This document shows positions 16,745-24,856 of a stretch of 64,000 bases of DNA, piece by piece (within the stretch, counting starts at the first letter, position 1; each line of letters starts with the position of its first letter). Source of the DNA: DTU098 sp964498525 (lineage in GTDB: Bacteria; Bacillota; Desulfotomaculia; Desulfotomaculales; Pelotomaculaceae); NCBI GenBank assembly GCA_964498525.1, contig CAZCGU010000001.1:124001-188000 (forward strand), given 5' to 3'. The notes under the pieces were generated by a model, which was not told where the DNA came from, did not search any database, and worked only from the letters and a program-made list of their open reading frames with translations. Both the position numbers and the translations under genes were made by a program.

Positions 16745-17881
16745 GTGAACGATCGTACGGTCCGCCCGGAACGTCTCATTGCGGAATTTTTAGAACTGGT
16801 TCAGGTGGACAGCGTTTCCGGTAAAGAGCGGCAAATAGCCGATCTCCTGATCCACAAACTGGCGGACCTGGGACTGGAAGTGAGGGAGGACGAAGCTGGT
16901 AAAGCAGCAGGTTCCAACAGCGGCAATGTGATCGGGTGGCTGCCTGGTAAGGGCAGAGGACCGGTTATTATGCTGTGCTCCCACATGGACACTGTGGAAC
17001 CGGGTACAGGTGTCAGGCCTGTTCTGAAAGACGGGGTAATCAGTTCAGCCGGCGATACGGTGCTGGGAGCTGACGACAAGGCGGGCATCGCAACAATCCT
17101 GGAGGTCTTAAGGATTGTCCGGGAACAGCGCCTGGAACATGGCGGTCTGGAAATAGTTTTCACTATCCGGGAAGAAGACGGCTTGTACGGCGCTAAAAAT
17201 CTTCAATATCATCTGTTGAAGGCACGTTACGGATTTGTCCTGGACAGCGACGGGAGCCCGGGCACCATTATCAACAGGGCGCCTTCCCAGGACAGAATTG
17301 GAATTACCATAAGGGGAAAGGCCGCCCATGCGGGTATGAACCCGGAAGACGGGATAAACGCCATCAAAGTGGCCTCCGAAGCCATCGCCCAAATGAATCT
17401 GGGCCGGATTGACCACGAAACAACATGCAATATTGGTATTATTTCGGGGGGCAGGGCATCCAATATCGTACCGGACAGCGTTACCATCCAGGGCGAAGCC
17501 AGAAGTTTAAACAACTCCAAGCGTGAGGCCCAAACAGCCCGGATGTGCCGGGAAGTTTCCAGGGTAGCGGAGAACAACGGCGCCAGGGCCGAAATTTTTG
17601 TGGAAACGATTTACAATAGCTTTCATCTGGGGGAGGAATCCCCGCCGGTTAAAGTTGCCCTGGAAGCAGCATATAAGCTTGGCCTTCAACCTAAATTGGG
17701 AAAGACAGGCGGAGGCAGTGACGCCAACATTTATAACCAAAGGGGTATCCCCACGGTGGTTTTAGGTGTAGGTATGAAAAAAGCGCACACCTGTGAAGAG
17801 TACATCACCACTGCCGATCTTGTTAATAACGCTGAATATCTTTTGGAAATCCTGCGGGCAGCCCAATGCCGGGCTTTTTAA
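16745..17881 (+). CDS. M20-family metallopeptidase, PepT-like
   Basis: A 378-residue dinuclear zinc peptidase related to peptidase T and carboxypeptidase G2. Zinc and catalytic motifs: MLCSHMDTVEPGTG (histidine and aspartate, about residue 80), LGADDKAGIA (bridging aspartate), FTIREEDGLYGAKN (catalytic glutamate), LDSDGSPGTI, and the C-terminal KKAHTCEEYI histidine. A dimerisation domain occupies about 180-290. It should remove N-terminal residues from short peptides in the cytosol. GTG at 16745 follows AGGAGCTGAGGG. Clostridial copies of this type are usually named PepT-like because they differ from true PepT; the exact substrate is unknown. Confidence 0.85.
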   Translation: MNDRTVRPERLIAEFLELVQVDSVSGKERQIADLLIHKLADLGLEVREDEAGKAAGSNSGNVIGWLPGKGRGPVIMLCSHMDTVEPGTGVRPVLKDGVISSAGDTVLGADDKAGIATILEVLRIVREQRLEHGGLEIVFTIREEDGLYGAKNLQYHLLKARYGFVLDSDGSPGTIINRAPSQDRIGITIRGKAAHAGMNPEDGINAIKVASEAIAQMNLGRIDHETTCNIGIISGGRASNIVPDSVTIQGEARSLNNSKREAQTARMCREVSRVAENNGARAEIFVETIYNSFHLGEESPPVKVALEAAYKLGLQPKLGKTGGGSDANIYNQRGIPTVVLGVGMKKAHTCEEYITTADLVNNAEYLLEILRAAQCRAF

Positions 17882-18009
17882 TGGAGCTTGCCGGCAATGA
17901 GTTCCCTAACGGTCCGGTGCCTGCCAGCATATAACTGCAGCAAACGCCGGACTTCTTTTATTTTTCCGCAAATAAAAATGCCGTCCAGCCTGGTATATAC
18001 TTTAACCAT
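17878..18009 (-). CDS. mciZ: candidate MciZ, FtsZ-inhibiting sporulation micropeptide
   Basis: A 43-residue minus-strand gene. The product begins MVKVYTRLDGIFICGKIKEV and continues with RRLLQLYAG, HRTVRELIAG. From memory, B. subtilis MciZ (40 residues, the mother-cell inhibitor of Z-ring formation) shows the same spacing: KV near the start, a G then GK about ten residues on, E-x-R, a Leu-x-x-Tyr, then an aromatic/valine helix near the C-terminus. The ATG (18009 on the minus strand) has GGGGGGAT eight bases upstream, as strong as neighbouring genes. The frame overlaps the pepT-like stop by four bases. It is one of very few minus-strand genes here and lies next to spoIIM, consistent with mciZ synteny. 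A CATANNNTA element lies upstream (18051-18059). Confidence 0.7.
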   Translation of the reverse strand: MVKVYTRLDGIFICGKIKEVRRLLQLYAGRHRTVRELIAGKLH

Positions 18010-18050
18010 TCTGATCCCCCCAACCCTTCACCTTTTTTAAACCTCACTAC

Positions 18051-18059
18051 TAAGTTATG
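18051..18059 (-). promoter_or_regulatory. possible mother-cell (SigE/SigK-type) -10 element for mciZ
   Basis: On the minus strand this reads CATAACTTA, matching CATANNNTA. A weak -35 (GTATGAT) lies 14 bases upstream. The predicted leader to the mciZ start is about 35 bases. The -35 is poor, so SigE assignment is tentative. Confidence 0.35.
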
Positions 18060-18147
18060 TCCGCCTGGGACAAATCATACCGGAGCCATCATAAACGCCC
18101 GTGCTTATCCATAAGAATAAAGGGGGAACACGTGGGGGGGATCGAAG

Positions 18148-18777
18148 TTGGCTCGCGGGTTAAAAGGTTTTTGGTCTAAATCATTCAGGCACAACTGGCC
18201 AGCTTATTTTATCGTCCTTTTTGCCTTTGCCCTGGGACTTGCGGCGGGGACGTTGAGCGTCTATAGGCTGCAAACCGGACAGATCCAGGAACTCAGCCTC
18301 TATTTGGATCGCTTTGTGGAAATGGCATCGTTTGTTGAAACGGAACCGGCCCTGGCCCTAAGCCCTGTGCTGCGCAACAACCTTTTTTTAATTGCGGCTG
18401 TTTATCTTCTTGGCCTTACCATCATTGGCATCCCAGTTATTTTAATGCTGGTTTTTACCCGGGGGTTTGTGCTTGGTTTTACCCTGGTCTTTCTGGGCTG
18501 GCAAAAAAACATTCAGGGGATTATCCTGTCCTGCGCGGCCGTCCTGCCTCAGAATATTTTTTTCCTGCCGGCCCTGCTGCTGGGAAGTGTGGCCTCCCTG
18601 TCTTTTGCCCTGCTTCTAGCCAAAAGGTTTAGAAATTCCAAGATTGTAATCTGGCCCAGCTTCCTGCTTTACAGCGGACTTATGATCTTTTTAACAGTCC
18701 TGGCCTTTTTGGCCGGCCTGACCGAAGTATATTTAACGCCTTTTCTAATCAAGCTGACCGCCAATTTTTTGTTGTAG
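18148..18777 (+). CDS. spoIIM: Stage II sporulation protein M
   Basis: A 209-residue integral membrane protein needed for septal peptidoglycan thinning and engulfment with SpoIID and SpoIIP. Hydrophobic segments: YFIVLFAFALGLAAGTL (about 20-36), LFLIAAVYLLGLTIIGIPVI (about 78-97), ILMLVFTRGFVLGFTLVFL (about 98-116), a pair in the middle (IILSCAAVLPQ, LPALLLGSVASLSFALLL) and IVIWPSFLLYSGLMIFLTVL near the C-terminus. TTG at 18148 follows GGGGGGGAT. Synteny with xerD, deoB and dacF downstream matches B. subtilis except that fur is missing. Confidence 0.93.
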   Translation: MARGLKGFWSKSFRHNWPAYFIVLFAFALGLAAGTLSVYRLQTGQIQELSLYLDRFVEMASFVETEPALALSPVLRNNLFLIAAVYLLGLTIIGIPVILMLVFTRGFVLGFTLVFLGWQKNIQGIILSCAAVLPQNIFFLPALLLGSVASLSFALLLAKRFRNSKIVIWPSFLLYSGLMIFLTVLAFLAGLTEVYLTPFLIKLTANFLL

Positions 18778-18867
18778 GACCAGCCGGGGCAATAAAGGAT
18801 TACACTGGTTAAGCGTGGAAGTAGAGTCCCGATATAAGGTTTTTTTTTGAAGCGGAGGCAGGCTGAT

Positions 18868-19755
18868 TTGGAAAAGATTGTGGCCGATTACCTGGATTTT
18901 CTCAACGTGGAAAGGGGCCTTGCCGATAATACGATAGATTCCTACCGGACGGACCTGGAGGGATTCGTTGCCTTTTGCCGTAAATATAACCTGCATACCC
19001 TGGAAAAGACGAATAAGGATGTCATTATGTCCTACCTTTTTCAGCTTCAGGTGGGCGGTAAATCACCGGCAACCATAGCTCGCCGCCTTGCGGCTGTAAA
19101 ATCCTTTTACCGTTACGTTGCAGCCGAGGGTATTCTCCCCCGGGACCCCTCTTCCAGGCTGGATACGCCTAAACTCCCCCAGAAGCTGCCCAGGGTCCTT
19201 TCGGTTAAGGAAGTAGATCTGTTGCTGGGCCAGCCCATCCTTGGTGAACCGCCCGGCCTGCGCGATAAGGCTATGCTGGAGCTGCTTTATGCCACAGGGA
19301 TCAGGGTTTCCGAACTTGTTTCCCTGGACCTGGAGCGACTCAGCCTGCAGCACAGGTGTATTCGTTGTTTGGGCAAAGGGTCCAAAGAAAGGATGGTACC
19401 CCTGGGTGACGTAGCTGCACATTACCTTACCGAATACCTTAAACGGGGAAGGTGTAAACTAGTTAAACCCGGCGCCACAACAGCGCTCTTTGTCAACCAG
19501 CGCGGGGGCAGGCTGACGCGGCAGGGTTTCTGGAAAATCATAAAAAAATACGCGGTTAAGGCTAATATAGGGGCCCGGATTACGCCGCACACCTTGAGGC
19601 ATTCCTTTGCCACTCACCTGCTGGAAAACGGAGCGGATATCCGCTCTGTGCAAGAACTGCTGGGACATGCCGATATAAGCACAACACAGATTTATACCCA
19701 CCTGACTAAAAAAAGGCTCAGGGAGGTCTATGACCGTACCCACCCCCGGGCTTGA
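18868..19755 (+). CDS. xerD: Tyrosine recombinase XerD
   Basis: A 295-residue site-specific recombinase that resolves chromosome dimers at dif together with XerC (also in this window). N-terminal SAM-like core-binding domain (YLDFLNVERGLADNTIDSY), catalytic domain with GIRVSELVSL (first arginine), GKGSKERMVPL (lysine), HTLRHSFATHLL (His-x-x-Arg), LGHADISTTQIYTHL (histidine and nucleophilic tyrosine). TTG at 18868 is preferred: GGAGG lies at 18854-18858 and the length matches XerD; a TTG at 18847 is also in frame. Confidence 0.94.
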   Translation: MEKIVADYLDFLNVERGLADNTIDSYRTDLEGFVAFCRKYNLHTLEKTNKDVIMSYLFQLQVGGKSPATIARRLAAVKSFYRYVAAEGILPRDPSSRLDTPKLPQKLPRVLSVKEVDLLLGQPILGEPPGLRDKAMLELLYATGIRVSELVSLDLERLSLQHRCIRCLGKGSKERMVPLGDVAAHYLTEYLKRGRCKLVKPGATTALFVNQRGGRLTRQGFWKIIKKYAVKANIGARITPHTLRHSFATHLLENGADIRSVQELLGHADISTTQIYTHLTKKRLREVYDRTHPRA

Positions 19756-19822
19756 TTTTTAAAATTATGGCTGAAATGTTTGCCCATCAGGTATCCTGCC
19801 TGCGTAAGGAGGTCATGTTAGC

Positions 19823-21022
19823 GTGGAGCTCAAAAGGGTGGTTTTACTGGTGCTGGACAGCGTCGGCGTGGGTGAATTGCCCGATTCGCACGAATACGGT
19901 GATACCGGAAGTAATACCCTGGGCAATACGGCGCGGGCGGTGGGAGGTCTCAAAATGCCTCACCTGGAAAGCCTGGGCCTGGGTAATATTCTTCACGTGG
20001 AAGGCGTACCCCCGTCCCGCCGGCCAGGGGCTTCCTACGGACGACTGGCCCAAAGATCCGCCGGCAAGGACACAACAACCGGCCACTGGGAGTTAGCCGG
20101 ACTAATCCTGAAGCGTCCTTTTCCGGTCTATCCCAACGGCTTCCCCCCGGAAATCATCGGGCCTTTCCAGGAAGCAACCGGGCTTGCGGTCCTGGGAAAC
20201 AAAACTGCTTCCGGTACGGCTGTTATCGCGGAGCTGGGGGAAAGGCACATGGAAACAGGTTACCCCATCGTATATACTTCCGCGGACAGTGTATTCCAGG
20301 TAGCCGCCCACGAAAAGGTTATTCCTGTAAAGAAACTGTACGAAATTTGCCGGATTGCCAGGGAAATGCTGGCGGGCGAACATGCTGTGGGAAGGGTTAT
20401 TGCCAGGCCCTTCGCCGGGGAACCGGGCAGTTTTTACAGAACCGCAAACCGTCATGATTTTTCCCTGAAACCGCCGGGTCAAACGGTGCTGGACCTGCTC
20501 CGGGAAAACCGGATTCCAGTCACTGCAGTGGGCAAGATTAGTGATATTTTCGACGGGGAAGGGATTACGGCGTCCTTTCCCACCAAGGGGAACCGGGACT
20601 CTCTGGAACAGGCCGCAGAACAAATCCGGTCCGGCCCCGGGGGGTTAATCTTTGTAAATCTCATCGATTTTGATATGCTATACGGTCACCGCAACGATCC
20701 CGGGGGTTACGCCGGAGCCCTGGAGGAGTTTGACCGGATGCTGCCGGGCTTGCTGGCAGCCCTGGGGGAAAACGATGTTTTAATCATCACTGCGGACCAT
20801 GGCTGTGACCCCACAACCCCCTCAACAGACCATTCCAGGGAATACGTGCCCCTGTTAATCTGCGGCAAACCCGTCCTGGGCGGAGTAGACCTGGGTGTAA
20901 GGAAATCCTTTACCGATGTGGCTGCCACAGTGGCTGAGATATTTGGCCTGCAGTTCCCAACTGGTAAAAGTTTTTGGCGCGAGGTCGCCGCGGCAGACCC
21001 GAAAATTCAGGGGGTAACTTGA
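19823..21022 (+). CDS. deoB: Phosphopentomutase
   Basis: A 399-residue alkaline-phosphatase-superfamily enzyme that interconverts (deoxy)ribose 1- and 5-phosphates in nucleoside salvage. Metal-site motifs: LLVLDSVGVGELPDS at the N-terminus, the nucleophile threonine in GKDTTTGHWE (about 78), and TADHGCDPTTPSTDHSREY (about 325). GTG at 19823 follows AAGGAGGTC. It feeds from the phosphorolysis reaction of the next gene, pdp, and the two are separated by two bases. Confidence 0.97.
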   Translation: MELKRVVLLVLDSVGVGELPDSHEYGDTGSNTLGNTARAVGGLKMPHLESLGLGNILHVEGVPPSRRPGASYGRLAQRSAGKDTTTGHWELAGLILKRPFPVYPNGFPPEIIGPFQEATGLAVLGNKTASGTAVIAELGERHMETGYPIVYTSADSVFQVAAHEKVIPVKKLYEICRIAREMLAGEHAVGRVIARPFAGEPGSFYRTANRHDFSLKPPGQTVLDLLRENRIPVTAVGKISDIFDGEGITASFPTKGNRDSLEQAAEQIRSGPGGLIFVNLIDFDMLYGHRNDPGGYAGALEEFDRMLPGLLAALGENDVLIITADHGCDPTTPSTDHSREYVPLLICGKPVLGGVDLGVRKSFTDVAATVAEIFGLQFPTGKSFWREVAAADPKIQGVT

Positions 21023-21024
21023 AA

Positions 21025-22326
21025 ATGAGAATGGTTGACCTGATTCACAAAAAAAAGCAGGGTTTAGAGCTGAACAAGGCGGAAATTGACTTTATCATTA
21101 AAGGATATACAACGGGTGAAATCCCTGATTACCAAATGTCTGCCCTTTTGATGGCCATATACTTTAAAGGAATGAACCGGGAAGAAATAGCCAGCCTTAC
21201 CCTTGCCTTCATTAACTCGGGTGCTCGGATTGATTTAACCGGGATTAAGGGAATTAAAGTGGACAAGCATTCCACGGGGGGCGTGGGGGATAAGGTCAGT
21301 TTAATTATTATTCCCCTGGTTGCCTCCGCCGGCTTGCCGGTGGCAAAGATGTCCGGCAGGGGGCTGGGTTTCACAGGAGGAACCATTGATAAACTGGAAG
21401 CCATTGAAGGATTCAATACAAGGCTTTCCAGAGCCGAATTTATCCATAATGTCAATACCTATAAAATGGCTGTAACAGGGCAAAGTTCAGAATTAGTTCC
21501 TGCGGACAAGATGATCTACGCCCTGAGAGACGCCACAGCCACAGTGGATAGCATACCTTTAATTGCTGCCTCGGTAATGAGTAAAAAAATTGCTTCCGGC
21601 GCGGACGCCATTGTCCTGGATGTGAAGGTTGGTTCCGGAGCCTTTATGAAGTCCCTGGACCAGGCCAGGGAACTGGCCCGTACAATGGTTCAAATCGGCA
21701 GGTCCCTGCACAAAAGGACCGTTGCTGTTATTACAGACATGAGTCAACCCCTGGGTTTCGAGGTGGGCAACGCCAACGAAGTCAGAGAAGCTGGCGAAGT
21801 GCTCCAGGGCAGGGGCGCCGGCGATCTGGCCACCGTGGCCCTGACCCTGGCGTCACACCTGGTTGTCCTGGGCGGGGTCTATAATGACTTGTCCCATGCC
21901 CGCGGGGAACTGGAAAAGCTGATTGATTCCGGTTTAGCTTTCCATAATTTTAAGAAGCTGATCAAGATTCAAGGCGGGGATCCGGAAGTTCTGTCCAACC
22001 CGGACAGGCTTCCCCGGGCCAAATATCATGTTCCAGTAAAGGCCCCGACAGAAGGCTACGTAACCGCTATAAATGCCGAAGCCCTGGGAACGGCGGCAAT
22101 GCTCCTGGGGGCGGGGCGCAGGACGAAGGACGCTCCGGTGGATCACTCCGCGGGTCTGACTATTATTAAAAAAATAGGGGATTGGGTTGAAAAGGGGGAA
22201 CCTCTCTGCCTTCTCCATACAAATTTGCAAGAGCGGCGGGAAGCTGAAATTGTTATACAAAAGGCCTATACATACAGTAAGCAAAAACCGCCCCCCCTTA
22301 CTTACGTGTATGAGGTAATTCAATAA
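21025..22326 (+). CDS. pdp: Pyrimidine-nucleoside phosphorylase
   Basis: A 433-residue homodimeric phosphorylase that splits uridine/thymidine (and often deoxyuridine) to base and (deoxy)ribose 1-phosphate. Signature KHSTGGVGDKVSL (about residue 81) and the phosphate-binding KMSGRGLGFTGGTIDKLE (about 108) are present, then a C-terminal alpha/beta domain. ATG at 21025 has CAGGGGG upstream, two bases after the deoB stop; an ATG at 21031 is also in frame. Product is the substrate of DeoB, so the pair forms a salvage operon ending at the terminator at 22368-22401. Confidence 0.95.
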   Translation: MRMVDLIHKKKQGLELNKAEIDFIIKGYTTGEIPDYQMSALLMAIYFKGMNREEIASLTLAFINSGARIDLTGIKGIKVDKHSTGGVGDKVSLIIIPLVASAGLPVAKMSGRGLGFTGGTIDKLEAIEGFNTRLSRAEFIHNVNTYKMAVTGQSSELVPADKMIYALRDATATVDSIPLIAASVMSKKIASGADAIVLDVKVGSGAFMKSLDQARELARTMVQIGRSLHKRTVAVITDMSQPLGFEVGNANEVREAGEVLQGRGAGDLATVALTLASHLVVLGGVYNDLSHARGELEKLIDSGLAFHNFKKLIKIQGGDPEVLSNPDRLPRAKYHVPVKAPTEGYVTAINAEALGTAAMLLGAGRRTKDAPVDHSAGLTIIKKIGDWVEKGEPLCLLHTNLQERREAEIVIQKAYTYSKQKPPPLTYVYEVIQ

Positions 22327-22367
22327 TAAAGGTTGTCCCGGGTGAAATCCCTCCCGATTAGTTGAAA

Positions 22368-22401
22368 AGTCCTGCTCCTGCTAAATAGTGGGGGCTTTTT
22401 T
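22368..22401 (+). terminator. Rho-independent terminator after pdp
   Basis: AGTCCT (22368-22373) can pair, with two G-U pairs, with GGGGCT before a run of six T residues. Modest stem, good T-tract. Confidence 0.45.
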
Positions 22402-22420
22402 GTTTTTGAAATTAGTCTAT

Positions 22421-22449
22421 GCATAACTTTGGGGCCAGGAAACATAATA
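22421..22449 (+). promoter_or_regulatory. Forespore (SigF/SigG-type) promoter for dacF
   Basis: GCATA (22421-22425), 17-base spacer, CATAATA (22443-22449). Both boxes fit GHATR and CATWHTA exactly; the spacer is one base shorter than the usual 18. It ends 48 bases before the dacF ATG. In B. subtilis dacF is SigF-dependent. Confidence 0.55.
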
Positions 22450-22497
22450 CAAAATAACTGTTGCTTTTATAGTTTTTCAGACGAAGGAGGTATTCTT

Positions 22498-23682
22498 ATG
22501 TCTTGGAAAAAAAACCTGCTCTTTTTATTTTTGGTAGTTTTTTTTCTTGGTTTTGCCGTTGGACAGGCAGCCTGGGCCGCCCCGGAGCCGGTAAAGACAA
22601 CGGAAAACAGGGATGGCGCCCCCGGGGCCCCGGAAACCACCGCCGAAGCGGCCGTGCTGTTGGAACCGGTCACAGACAGAATTATTTATGAAAAAGAAGC
22701 GCATAAACAGTTACCCATGGCCAGTGTTACAAAACTGATGACCCTCCTGCTGGCCACGGAAGCTGTTGAAAAAGGAGATTTTAAACTGTCGGACAGCGTT
22801 GTCACCAGTGAAAATGCCTGGGAAATGGGCGGTTCGCAGATTTATCTGGAACCCGGTGAAGAGATGAGCCTTTGGGAGCTACTGCTGTCTATCGGCTTGC
22901 AATCGGCCAACGACGCCAGTGTGGCAGTAGCCGAACACATTTCCGGGAGCGAAGAAGCCTTTGTTCAGGACATGAATGATAAAGCCAGGAAGCTGGGCCT
23001 GGCCAACACTAACTTTGTAAATTGTCACGGGCTCACCGCAGAAAATCACTATACCTGCGCTTATGATCTGGCCGTGATCTTGAAAGAGGGACTAAAAAAC
23101 CAGCTCTTCCGGAAAATTACCGTCATGAAGGAATCCGATTTGCGGGGGGGGGCCTTTAAGCTCTGGAACACCAACAAACTGCTGTGGTGGTATAACGGTG
23201 CGGACGCCGGAAAAACCGGATGGACGGAAAGCGCCAAATATTGTCTCGCCTCTTCAGCTGAAAGGGACGGCCTGAGGCTGATCTGCGTTGTTCTGGGAAC
23301 GGTTGAGCCCCAGAGTCACTTCCGGGAATCCAGCAAACTGTATGATTTTGGCTTTGCCCGCTACAGGGCGGTAAACTTTGCCGCCCTGGGGGCCAGGGTG
23401 GGTTCCGTCAAGGTTGGCAAGGGCTTAAGTGAAACTGTCGACGCCCTGACCCTGGACAAGGTCAGCGTTATAGTTCCCAGGGGTGAAGAAAAAGGATTCG
23501 AAACAAAAATTGAATTGCCGGATTTGATTGACGCACCGGTAGCAAAGGGACAGGAAATAGGTACTTACGTTGTGACCAGGGAAGGGCAGGAAACACTTAA
23601 GGTCAAACTTATCGCGGAACAGGACGTGCCAAAACTAAATATGCTGCAGCAAATTAAAAGAGTAATAGACGGGGTCTATTAA
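22498..23682 (+). CDS. dacF: D-alanyl-D-alanine carboxypeptidase DacF-type
   Basis: A 394-residue S11 penicillin-binding protein that trims the terminal D-Ala of peptidoglycan stem peptides. A signal peptide occupies about 1-26 (LLFLFLVVFFLGFAVGQAAWA). Active-site motifs: SVTKL within MASVTKLMTLL (serine about residue 77), SAND (about 141) and KTG in DAGKTGWTE (about 240), then the PBP5 C-terminal domain and an amphipathic tail. ATG at 22498 follows GAAGGAGG. Position directly before spoIIAA and a forespore-type promoter point to DacF, which sets cross-linking of spore peptidoglycan. Confidence 0.93.
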   Translation: MSWKKNLLFLFLVVFFLGFAVGQAAWAAPEPVKTTENRDGAPGAPETTAEAAVLLEPVTDRIIYEKEAHKQLPMASVTKLMTLLLATEAVEKGDFKLSDSVVTSENAWEMGGSQIYLEPGEEMSLWELLLSIGLQSANDASVAVAEHISGSEEAFVQDMNDKARKLGLANTNFVNCHGLTAENHYTCAYDLAVILKEGLKNQLFRKITVMKESDLRGGAFKLWNTNKLLWWYNGADAGKTGWTESAKYCLASSAERDGLRLICVVLGTVEPQSHFRESSKLYDFGFARYRAVNFAALGARVGSVKVGKGLSETVDALTLDKVSVIVPRGEEKGFETKIELPDLIDAPVAKGQEIGTYVVTREGQETLKVKLIAEQDVPKLNMLQQIKRVIDGVY

Positions 23683-24032
23683 CCTAAAAAACTTCTTGAA
23701 GGAAAGGCGGCCCGCCTATGGGAAGATCCGGACAGGCTTTTAGGTGACAGTCCCTTTGTAAGGGAACGTTGATTTGATACAAACTGCTTCGGAAATAGCC
23801 CGGGGAGGCCTTTTTGCCGGTTCAACACCGGACATAACAGGTGCAGTTGCCGGGACTGGGACAACAAGCATTTCAAAGGTTGCCCCGTCCCCGGTGGTAC
23901 CTGTAATTTTTTTGTTTTAGTTTTTAAGCTATTTACAGGATTAATCCCCCCCGAGCTTGCCTTTTTTCCGTATATTTGGTAAGATTTAGCAGGATGGATG
24001 AACAATTAACTAGAAGGAAAGGATGACCGCCT
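23683..24032 (+). other. Intergenic region between dacF and the spoIIA operon
   Basis: No gene seen. It contains a large terminator hairpin (23837-23913). Downstream of it ACAGGATTA (23935-23943) fits a SigH -35 exactly, but no GAAT -10 is found at 11-12 bases, so the expected spoIIA promoter is not securely located. Confidence 0.5.
23837..23913 (+). terminator. Long composite terminator hairpin downstream of dacF
   Basis: ACAGGT (23837-23842) pairs with ACCTGT (23899-23904). Inside, GCCGGGAC pairs with GTCCCCGGT and CAAC with GTTG, stacking as a near-continuous hairpin. Seven T residues follow. It should isolate spoIIA from dacF transcription. Confidence 0.65.
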
Positions 24033-24371
24033 GTGCTCTTAGATCTTGAGTTGAGGCAGGAAACGCTATTTATCAGACCGCAGGGCGAACTCGATCTCGC
24101 CGCCGCCGATCATTTCCGTCACACCCTGGAGCAGGCTCTGGACAAAGAACCAGTCAGAAACCTGGTTTTTAACCTGGCCGGGGTAACTTTTATCGACAGT
24201 TCCGGTCTGGGGGTCCTGCTGGGCCGCTACAAGCGGGTGTCAAAAAACGGCGGCAAAGTTATGCTTGTCTCCCCTCAGCCCCAGGTACGCAGAATCCTGG
24301 AATTGTCCGGGCTTTTCCGGATTATGAAGGAATTAGCAAGCGAATCCGATGCATTGGCAAAAATCGGTTAG
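24033..24371 (+). CDS. spoIIAA: Anti-anti-sigma factor SpoIIAA
   Basis: A 112-residue STAS-domain protein. The phosphorylation site is in FIDSSGLGVLLGRYK (Ser56/Ser57). Unphosphorylated SpoIIAA frees SigF from SpoIIAB in the forespore; SpoIIE dephosphorylates it. GTG at 24033 follows AAGGAAAGGATG. First gene of the spoIIAA-AB-AC operon, 11 bases before spoIIAB. Confidence 0.96.
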   Translation: MLLDLELRQETLFIRPQGELDLAAADHFRHTLEQALDKEPVRNLVFNLAGVTFIDSSGLGVLLGRYKRVSKNGGKVMLVSPQPQVRRILELSGLFRIMKELASESDALAKIG

Positions 24372-24382
24372 GAGGGCCTTTA

Positions 24383-24841
24383 ATGAAATATATTAACCAG
24401 ATGAAACTGGAATTCTTAAGCATTCCGGCCAATGTCGCTTTCGCCAGGGTAACGGTGGCGGCTTTTGCCGCCCAGCTTGACTTTACCCTTTCCGACCTGG
24501 AGGAGATTAAAGTGGCTGTTTCCGAAGCAGTGGGCAATGCCATTATTCACGGTTACAGAAAAATACCGGATAGATTGATTAGAATCCAGGCTGCTTTAAC
24601 CACTGACAGCCTGGAGTTAAGAGTGGAAGATGACGGCAGGGGCATTAAAAATATCAAGAAAGCCCTGGAGCCCGCATTTACCACAGACTCAGAACGTCTC
24701 GGCCTGGGCTTTGTGTTTATGCAGTCCTTTATGGACAGCTTTCGGGTGGACTCAACACCCGGACACGGGACGAGGGTTATCATGAGCAAGCGGGCTGGTT
24801 CCGGAACAGCTCCTTTAAATCCGGTAAATCCGGAACAATAA
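24383..24841 (+). CDS. spoIIAB: Anti-sigma F factor / serine kinase SpoIIAB
   Basis: A 152-residue GHKL-fold kinase that binds SigF and phosphorylates SpoIIAA. ATP-site motifs: the N-box EAVGNAIIHGY (about residue 48), DDGRGIKNI (G1, about 86) and RLGLGFVFMQSF (G2, about 108), PGHGTRVIM (about 130). ATG at 24383 with GGAGGGCC upstream. The C-terminus is a little longer than usual (about 146 in Bacillus). Confidence 0.96.
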   Translation: MKYINQMKLEFLSIPANVAFARVTVAAFAAQLDFTLSDLEEIKVAVSEAVGNAIIHGYRKIPDRLIRIQAALTTDSLELRVEDDGRGIKNIKKALEPAFTTDSERLGLGFVFMQSFMDSFRVDSTPGHGTRVIMSKRAGSGTAPLNPVNPEQ

Positions 24842-24856
24842 TAGGAGATGAAAAAA

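Noticed and set aside
19752..20096. 114-codon frame overlapping deoB
   Set aside because: Out-of-frame shadow of the well-supported deoB gene.
23935..23943. SigH promoter for spoIIA
   Set aside because: Perfect -35 (ACAGGATTA) but no GAAT -10 at 11-12 bases; not enough to call.
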